DNA of 49,787 nt from an uncultured Caryophanales bacterium (GTDB taxonomy: Bacteria > Bacillota_I > Bacilli_A > RF39 > UBA660): positions 1 to 49,787 of the forward strand of contig CANOBK010000011.1 in assembly GCA_947564265.1 (NCBI GenBank), written 5' to 3'. The notes under the pieces are model-generated. The model searched no databases, was not told the origin of the DNA, and saw only the letters and a program-made list of their open reading frames with translations. Position 1 is the stretch's first letter. Each line of letters opens with the position of its first letter. The position numbers were made by a program, and so were the translations under genes. This document shows positions 49,713 to 49,787 of this stretch, in pieces.

Positions 49713-49787
49713 ATTCATTTAATCCACGTTTTCCTAAAATATAGTTTTTAATTCGAACGATATCTGGTGCGGTTACTAATCCATCTT
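49711..49787 (-). CDS. C-terminal end of a dockerin-like protein (partial)
   Basis: The last 24 residues of a minus-strand gene that runs in from the right edge: DGLVTAPDIVRIKNYILGKR, then GLNE and TAA. The DGxVTxxDxVxxKxYILG pattern is that of a type I dockerin (EF-hand-like calcium-binding) repeat, usually C-terminal on secreted or surface proteins. Only the tail is in the window, so the protein itself cannot be named. Confidence 0.6.
   Translation of the reverse strand, partial: DGLVTAPDIVRIKNYILGKRGLNE

Overview
The window is AT-rich, uses the standard bacterial code (trmD ends in TGA, and Trp is read from TGG), and has strong GGAGG-type ribosome sites. It carries several endospore genes: an SspI-type small acid-soluble spore protein, GerE, a two-domain GerM and SpoIIIAH. 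A T-box precedes pheST. This points to an endospore-forming low-GC Bacillota, more likely on the Bacilli side. The gene order is unlike Bacillus subtilis and several families look like those of uncultured gut lineages, but I cannot fix a genus. Almost everything lies on the minus strand.

Layout. 1-1300: an accessory-looking gene and a 460-base stretch with a probable frameshifted gene remnant. 1300-4400: RNA-processing and ribosome-maturation genes (trmD, rimM, a TrmH-family methyltransferase) and a YgjP-type metallopeptidase. 4400-8200: sporulation block (sspI, SleB-like wall hydrolase, tRNA-Arg, gerM, gerE, spoIIIAH with its own sigma-E-like promoter). 8200-11500: a tandem paralogous pair of unknown function and an unknown Cys-rich protein overlapping a PHP phosphoesterase. 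11500-19500: efp, rpmG (L33), a class B PBP, a DUF2624-like gene facing nfo, three type IV pilin-like proteins and a membrane-anchored MurF-like ligase. 19500-25100: a TetR-controlled heterodimeric ABC exporter with a perfect palindrome inside its promoter, and an Fe/Mn superoxide dismutase. 25000-28400: rnhB, an anchored lytic transglycosylase and rbgA (ylqF). 28300-30500: a small, even more AT-rich accessory island (MBL-fold hydrolase, a small DUF6870-like protein, a YhcG/DUF1016-type PDDEXK nuclease). 30600-34700: methyltransferase-like protein, threonylcarbamoyl-AMP synthase, DUF4186, an HhH-GPD DNA glycosylase with an Fe-S cluster, a PH-like protein. 34700-40200: a MacB-like fused ABC protein, a NatAB-type ABC pair and a YehR-like lipoprotein. 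40100-42900: an SPFH-domain protein and two associated membrane or zinc-ribbon proteins. 42900-48600: pheT-pheS under a Phe T-box, an unknown anchored protein and frr. 48700-end: a DUF3419-like protein and the tail of a dockerin-like protein entering from the right edge.

How the parts fit. The wall and spore genes (PBP, MurF-like ligase, SleB-like hydrolase, transglycosylase, SpoIIIAH, GerM, GerE, SspI) fit a sporulating cell that remodels peptidoglycan. Two wall hydrolases 20 kb apart appear to share an uncharacterised cytoplasmic N-terminal domain ahead of the membrane anchor, which I regard as the most interesting protein-level signal. No CRISPR array, rRNA, insertion sequence or complete prophage was seen. 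No defence or secretion system is complete within the window; the type IV pilin-like genes have no assembly ATPase or prepilin peptidase nearby.
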